Assembly: GCA_037013685.1 (NCBI GenBank)
Contig: CM072890.1
Location: 2,113,335 to 2,177,334 of the forward strand
From: Acridotheres tristis
Taxonomy: Eukaryota; Chordata; Aves; Passeriformes; Sturnidae
Reading direction: 5' to 3'
DNA: 64,000 nucleotides
Shown: one piece after another, positions 58,413 to 64,000 of the stretch
Position numbering within the stretch: position 1 is the first letter of the stretch
How the letters are laid out: the number at the start of each line of letters is the position of its first letter
Made by a program: the position numbers and the translations under genes
The notes under the pieces: generated by a model
The model's database searches: none
What the model saw: the letters and a program-made list of their open reading frames with translations, nothing else
Told to the model about the DNA's origin: nothing

Positions 58413-59128
58413 AATAGCAGATTTCATTACCTGGACTGCCAGGCACACAGCAGCTTTGATAGATCTGTAGCCTTCTTGTCCTTTTTCATCATAAAAAGTC
58501 TTGGTTTCCTCATTAGTGTCTAGTGGAGACAGTAGAGTTGAGCTGATCTGATAATCCCTGGCAGGTAAAATGCTTCTCTCTCCATCACATTGTCTTTTCT
58601 CTCATCCGTGGTTTCTGTTCTGTTGGATATCATGCTCATCTTCAAAGCTTCCTGCATAGACTCACTTGTTCATTGAGTCCAGAACTTTATCTTTTCATTT
58701 TTCCTTTTTTTTGTGAAGTTTTTCAGCTGATTTTGCAGTTTGGGGCATTCACCTGGAGGGACACAGGTGTGCAGGGAAGGTAGTGGGAACATAGAGCTGG
58801 GATCAGGGAATGACCCCAGGAGGCAGGAGCTGCTGCATGGACTTGGCTTCAGTCAGGTGCCCTGTACACTTCTGTTATTCCTGACTGTGCCCAAAATACT
58901 GGAAAGATTTTGTTCTTTTTCTGTTTTCTCAGAAAAATGTCATGCTCTTCACCTTTGTGGTGCTCACAGGAATATTTTAGGGTAACAGCAAAGCAAGAAG
59001 ACTTTTGCATGTGGCTTCTCCAGAAACCCAGCAATCCCTTCAGGCCATTAAGTCAGTTATAATAATGTTTTTGTGTTTGTAAATCAATTTTTTTAACTTT
59101 GGGATGGCTTTGTTTGCTTGGCTTTTAG

Positions 59129-59280
59129 GTTGTCTGACATTTGTGTGAAAAGAATTCTTCCCTTGAGAGAACTCCTGTAACCAAGAGCCATGACTGCTGC
59201 AGAGAATGTGTGTTACACTTTGATCAACGTTCCCATGGATTCAGAGCCACCTTCTGAAATCAGCTTAAAAAATGACCTAG
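59129..59280 (+). CDS. COPB1: COPB1 exon 2 (start codon at 59,190)
   Basis: Acceptor ggcttttag at 59,120-59,128, 61 nt of 5' UTR, then ATG and residues 1-30 ('[15 protein letters not shown]...LKNDL') plus the first base of Glu31. The exon is followed by GCAAGT, not GT. Confidence 0.93.
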
Positions 59281-62200
59281 GCAAGTATTGACAGTGCTTG
59301 AAGGATAATCCATCTTACCTGATGTATTCTCTCATTATGCCTTTCCTAGAGTATTGTTTGCATTTTATAAGCTAAAACAAGTCAGTTTGATGTTTATTTT
59401 CTGTTGAGTTCTGAAAGATGTGTTCTTCTGTTTGCTGTGTTTTGAGAAATTTCATTATATTATTTTATGTGCTTTGGTGTACTCCACAGTCCGTGCAAAA
59501 TTGAATTTTTTCCTTTTTTTTTTTTTTTTAGAATTTTAGATAATATCTGCTTGGGCTAATGCAGATTTGAGCAGATGTTTTTGGAATAAGCAGCAAATTG
59601 TGTTGTCACTTGTTCAGTGCACTGTGGAATGTAGTGGCCAAAACAGCAGTGTTAGTATCTGGTATATGTGTGACACCAGAGCACTTTGTAGTTTCCTGGT
59701 ATAAATTTAAACATTGAAACAGCCTTGGAATTTTCAGTTTCAATATAATAATCTCAGACTAAGTCTGAATTCCGTGCTTATTTATAAATATCTTGCTTCC
59801 TCTTTATTCTTCAATCGAAGTAAAGGCATGGATTTTATTGATATGCTGTATTCCACTCCTTCAGAGGGGTTTATGTCTTCTGACACTGAAGATCAATATT
59901 CCTGTTAAAGTAGCTGTGACATGTCAGCCTTCCTCACTCCATTTCCTCCTCTAGAAAAAGGAGATGTCAAGTTGAAGACAGAGGCCTTGAAGAAAGTAAT
60001 CATTATGATTCTGAATGGTGAGAAGCTGCCTGGGCTCCTGATGACCATCATACGTTTTGTGCTGCCTCTCCAAGACCATACTATCAAAAAGCTGCTGCTT
60101 GTTTTTTGGGAGATCGTGCCAAAGACCACTCCAGATGGCAGACTTCTGCAGGAAATGATCCTTGTGTGTGATGCATACAGAAAGGTAACCTCTTGTTTTA
60201 TTTCACTGGTTATGGTCCTCTGCTGCATCTTTATAGAAGGGGTATAATTTTGTGTTACTGAATAAATACAAACGTTGTTTATTCTCAGCCTTTTTTTCCT
60301 ATCAGTTGTGTCTCAGTGATTCAGAGCTGGATAATTGCAGGTAGGCAGCAGATCTACTACAAGGAGTTTCGTGTTCTTTTACTGGTACAACTTAAAAAAA
60401 ATTTACTGCTCTGTTTCCTTGTCAGTGAACATTAAAGGTGAGGGGTAACATAGTTATCATCTTCAGGCATCTTGGACAAGCCACGGGTTATAAAAGGACA
60501 TTATTGTGATATATTTGGGAAACACCTTCATAAAGATATTAAGGGCCTTCAACTTTGGGAATGAGTTGGAAACAGATGAGCTAATACATACAAGAAGTTT
60601 CTATCCAGTGTGCAGGAATGCCCACAGGCTGAGCTTTCACGGCTGTGGTAATTGGAGAAAACAAATACAATCCAGAAAAAAAAAATCCTACAGGCTTTGT
60701 AAGTTTTATTGTACATAAATGCATGTTGTTAAATATTGTGGGGCAGCAGTGCTTTAGGAAAGCATTTATTGAGAAAACAGCGAGCTGTCCTTGGGGACGT
60801 TGGGAACTTTGCACCCTGGGAAAGGTGAGTGTGGGAGAAGGTGGCAAGCGCATTCACCTGCAGAGTCTGACATTCCCAATACATTTCCTGTTGCTTTTAG
60901 GATCTGCAGCACCCGAATGAGTTCATCCGAGGCTCCACCCTGCGTTTCCTGTGCAAGCTGAAGGAGGCAGAGCTGCTGGAGCCGCTGATGCCGGCGATCC
61001 GCGCGTGCCTGGAGCACCGGCACAGCTACGTGCGCCGCAACGCCGTGCTGGCCATCTACACCATCTACAGGTACTGCCCGCGGCTCAGCGGGGCTGCCTT
61101 TGCTTCCTGACAGCTCAAATTCTCATCACTCCATAGTGTGGGAGCATCGTTATGTTTGCTTGTCTTTTCTCCTCTGTCTAACAGACGTCCTCCGGTTCTA
61201 CTCCTGGCCAGTAGCTCTTTTAATTATGGTTTTTTTTCTTGTCAAGGAACTTTGAACATCTTATACCTGATGCTCCTGAACTGATCCATGATTTCTTGGT
61301 GAATGAGAAAGATGCAAGTTGCAAAAGAAATGCATTTATGATGCTAATTCATGCAGATCAGGTAAGGATACGTGCCCTCATAGTCATTTGGTTTAATAAT
61401 TGTAAATATGCTGGGTAACTAGCCAGTAGTTTGTTGGTAGTATAAACTATTTGTATTCATAAAAAACCCCATGTATGATAATGCTATTGCTTTTGTGAGA
61501 TATGATAATGTTATTGCTTTTGTGAGATATTTGATACTGATAATGTAGGTCTTTACGCTCCCTTTATTTTAAAGGAGAGCTACTCTATTTGGTGAAGGTG
61601 CTGAAAAATGTGAGCATGGCTACACTGAGAAGCACTCCCTTATCTGCTGTTCTAAAGCTTTTGTAGTTGCATGAGAAAGAAATGACAGTTTCTGTTTAGT
61701 GTTTTGGATTGCTTGTTCTACAGGCAATTGCCTTTTGTGCCTAATTACCATTAGTTTCTCTCTTTTTGCCCTCTATATACAGGATGGATTATTTTGCTCT
61801 TTAGGTCTACAGTGTTTTCCTAAATTGTTGAAGCATTGCATAAAGGCTGTTTTGTATTTTGATTTTTAGAATGTGTTTTGATTTAAAATTCAACTGAGTG
61901 AGCAAATTCTGAATAATGTAAAATAATTTATCTTCTATCTGTGTAGGATCGAGCTTTGGATTATTTGAGTACCTGTATTGATCAAGTGCAGACCTTTGGT
62001 GACATACTGCAGCTGGTTATTGTTGAACTCATTTACAAGGTAAAAGGGAAATGTTGTGGCACATTTAAAATAAATGCACATATTAATTTACAGAATTATA
62101 TTAGACTGTTTTTAAAAAGGGATAGGATGTTGCTGGAAAAGGGATTTAGCTGGCTTCTTGTCCGTGTCAGGAATATGTCATTGCTTAATACAGCTGAATA

Positions 62201-63778
62201 GGATTTGTCTCGTGAAATGATGGAGTTCAAGTGTGCACTGTACAGAGCAAAAAGTCTCACCAGATTTGCTGTGATGGGGACTGCATTATCAGAGTGGTCT
62301 ACATGGGCATGAGCAGGGCATCTCTTACAGAACCTGTTACAGGCTCTGCCCTTCCTTTGGATGGGAGATTTTAGGACCCTGTAGCATTGCTCAGAGTTGT
62401 TGAGAACAGCTTTTGAAGAGCTTTTGTAATTAGATTTTTACAGCTGTAAATGACACTTCCAGAAAAGGTTGTCGCCTTTTGGTTAATTTTCTCCTCTCTG
62501 TAAGACGGTGGAGCAGGTGAGCTGTAGGATTGCTCTTTTCTTTATGTGTCACCTGTGGATCATTGTTTTCTCGAGGTCTGTCACGCAAATCCATCGGAGA
62601 GAGCTCGCTTCATTCGCTGCATCTACAACCTGCTGCAGTCCTCGAGCTCTGCAGTGAAGTATGAGGCTGCAGGTACTCTGGTTACACTCTCCAGTGCACC
62701 CACAGCAATCAAGGTATGCAAGTGATGTTTTCAGCTCTTCAGTGGCTTCTGGAGCACTGAGATGAACGCTGTGTGCTGTGTGTTGATACTTAGGAGTGAA
62801 GGCTTTAGTAAAGTGGGCTGTGCAACACTTCCCATGTGAAACACTGTCCTAAAGTATCTCTTAGAACTGGTCATGAGTAAAGACCTGCAGCCAGTGGGCT
62901 TCATGTCACTTTGGGAGGGGACGAGCTTGAACACGTAGCAGACTGTTGGACCAACCTACAATCTACTTAGCCTGGTTAGCAAAGCAGACTACAGCTGAAG
63001 ATTTCAGAGATTGGAGGACATTTTTTACTCTTAAATATGACTCATTTCAGACCAGGATAGATGCATAAAGCAGTGAAGATTCGTGTTGATTACTGATTCA
63101 CCTGGGGTTCCTAGTTTTATATTTATACAGCTGATTATTTAAGATCAGTTAGAAATTTTGAATTTGTTTGGAAATTTAAAAGGTAAGTTATGCATAGATT
63201 TACAGCATTGTAAATAGTAATTCCCAAAGGTCGGGGGGAGCATGAATTCCAACATTCTTTGTTTGGTATACTCATTTTTTTTGTTGAGTAGACACACTGT
63301 ACATAGAAGCTGTCATTAAAATCTTACCTGGATAGGCTAACACTGCCAGCTCCTTTAAGCTGGTTTTCATGCCCTGTTGCATATTTCACAGCTGACCCAG
63401 AGCATGTCAGATATCCTATCTTACGTCTTTCTTTGAATTTGAAGTGTACTGTAACAGATACCATTGTGAGCCTTCACGTGGGGTTTTTGTAACATGGTGG
63501 ACTAAAAATTTTGAAGTCTGTTTATCAGGTTAATTTGTGTGCCAACTCTGAGTAGCTGCTTTAATAATAAAATAGAAGGAGGCTTTCCTCAGTTTCAGAA
63601 ATTTTCCAGTTTCTCCTCTTCATGACTAGAAAAATGGTTTTGATCCTTTTAATTTTAGGCTGCTGCCCAATGCTACATAGATTTGATTATTAAAGAAAGT
63701 GATAATAATGTGAAACTGATTGTCTTGGATCGGCTGATTGAGTTAAAGGAGCATCCCTCCCATGAACGAGTGTTGCAG
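59190..63778 (+). CDS. COPB1: COPB1, coatomer subunit beta, N-terminal part (residues 1-319), continues past window
   Basis: Beta-COP is a core subunit of the COPI coat that covers Golgi-derived retrograde vesicles. Joining 59190-59280, 59955-60184, 60901-61070, 61247-61361, 61947-62039, 62576-62713 and 63659-63778 gives 957 nt, an unbroken 319-residue N-terminus of a protein of about 953 residues in human. The ATG sits in exon 2 with an in-frame TAA 12 nt upstream (59,178). The residues form the start of the adaptin N-terminal HEAT-like solenoid, with conserved runs such as '[20 protein letters not shown]', '[20 protein letters not shown]' and '[20 protein letters not shown]'. Near-identity to mammals is expected for this gene. 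Intron 2 appears to be GC-AG. The remaining exons lie beyond 64,000. Confidence 0.97.
59281..59954 (+). other. COPB1: COPB1 intron 2, GC-AG class
   Basis: The reading frame requires the exon to end with the G at 59,280. The intron then starts GCAAGT, preceded by TAG, and ends tcctctag. AG|GCAAGT is the usual strong context of GC-AG introns spliced by the major spliceosome. No GT is available that would keep the frame. Confidence 0.88.
59955..60184 (+). CDS. COPB1: COPB1 coding exon 3
   Basis: Completes Glu31 and encodes residues 32-107, '[20 protein letters not shown]...' to 'LVCDAYRK'. Donor GTAACC. Confidence 0.96.
60901..61070 (+). CDS. COPB1: COPB1 coding exon 4
   Basis: Residues 108-163 plus two bases of Arg164, '[20 protein letters not shown]...AIYTIY'. 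Unusually GC-rich at third positions compared with neighbouring exons. Acceptor ttgcttttag, donor GTACTG. Confidence 0.96.
61247..61361 (+). CDS. COPB1: COPB1 coding exon 5
   Basis: Completes Arg164 and encodes residues 165-202, '[20 protein letters not shown]...MLIHADQ'. Intron 4 is short (176 bp). Donor GTAAGG. Confidence 0.96.
61474..61527. repeat. 27-bp tandem duplication in COPB1 intron 5
   Basis: 'tatgataatg' followed by 'tattgcttttgtgaga' occurs at 61,474 and 61,501, differing by one base (c/t). Confidence 0.9.
61947..62039 (+). CDS. COPB1: COPB1 coding exon 6
   Basis: Residues 203-233, '[20 protein letters not shown]...ELIYK'. Acceptor tctgtgtag, donor GTAAAA. Phase 0 on both sides. 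Confidence 0.96.
62576..62713 (+). CDS. COPB1: COPB1 coding exon 7
   Basis: Residues 234-279, '[20 protein letters not shown]...SSAPTAIK'. Acceptor ttttctcgag, a weak-looking site but fixed by the frame. Donor GTATGC. Confidence 0.96.
63659..63778 (+). CDS. COPB1: COPB1 coding exon 8 (last in window)
   Basis: Residues 280-319, '[20 protein letters not shown]...HERVLQ'. Acceptor taattttag, donor GTATGT. Intron 8 extends beyond the window end. Confidence 0.96.
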
Positions 63779-64000
63779 GTATGTGAGCTGTCTCTTTTCC
63801 TGTAAGCCTTAGGAAAGAAAAGCCTTCCATAACAAAGCTTCCAGGTTTTTGTAATGTATGGAGAAAAGAATGAAGTTTCAGTGTCCTGTTGGTATGCTTT
63901 TGGTAAAAACATATTGGAGAGACTTTTATGTTTATGACTTGGCTGCTTTTATTGTCTGCATAAGAATTAACAATGGGAAATGCTGTCCTGGTTGTAAGGT

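Overview
This is a 64 kb piece of a vertebrate nuclear chromosome, almost certainly from a bird. The support is: spliced genes with GT-AG introns, many 5'-truncated CR1 LINE tails with the usual avian 3' end, young solo retroviral LTRs, compact introns, and the neighbour order PDE3B - PSMA1 - COPB1. Human 11p15.2 has the same three genes in the same relative orientations. A songbird is plausible but I cannot prove the species. No CRISPR array, operon or bacterial feature is present.

Layout. (1) 1-23,967 is the start of PDE3B intron 1 (gene on the minus strand). It holds CR1 tails, an isolated CpG-rich island at about 8.0-8.6 kb, and several tandem arrays: a 19/38-bp AT-rich array, a ~60-bp compound minisatellite, a 75-bp minisatellite, and a 10-bp polypurine array of about 410 bp. 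(2) 23,968-24,969 is PDE3B coding exon 1, inside a CpG island that reaches about 25,430. (3) 25,431-45,050 is the PDE3B-PSMA1 intergenic region. It is AT-rich and contains a 256-bp near-perfect inverted repeat, a CR1 copy split by a solo LTR, and a degenerate fragment resembling the Gag of DIRS-type retrotransposons. (4) 45,057-45,445 is a 22-bp minisatellite abutting the PSMA1 CpG-island promoter. (5) 45,545-53,999 is the complete PSMA1 coding sequence (10 coding exons, 261 aa), with a poly(A) signal at 54,274. (6) About 54,300-56,402 is a pyrimidine-rich intergenic stretch ending in a CTTT-type array. (7) About 56,450-56,850 is the COPB1 CpG-island promoter. COPB1 coding exons 2-8 (residues 1-319 of about 950) follow from 59,190 to 63,778, and the gene runs off the right edge.

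The three genes have unrelated housekeeping or signalling roles: PDE3B is a membrane-anchored cyclic nucleotide phosphodiesterase, PSMA1 is the alpha6 subunit of the 20S proteasome ring, and COPB1 is the beta subunit of the COPI coat. They are linked by ancestral synteny, not by a shared pathway. PDE3B is transcribed away from PSMA1, which lies about 20 kb off, and COPB1 follows PSMA1 on the same strand.

I found no convincing new protein system. The most interesting signals are structural: a probable U12-type (minor spliceosome) intron in PSMA1 that has received an ERV LTR, a GC-AG intron in COPB1, the large inverted repeat, paired CRE/UPRE-like elements in the COPB1 promoter, and an expanded ATCGAT-rich minisatellite at the PSMA1 promoter. 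All exon boundaries were read by eye from reading frame, splice sites and recalled family sequence; no alignment was run.
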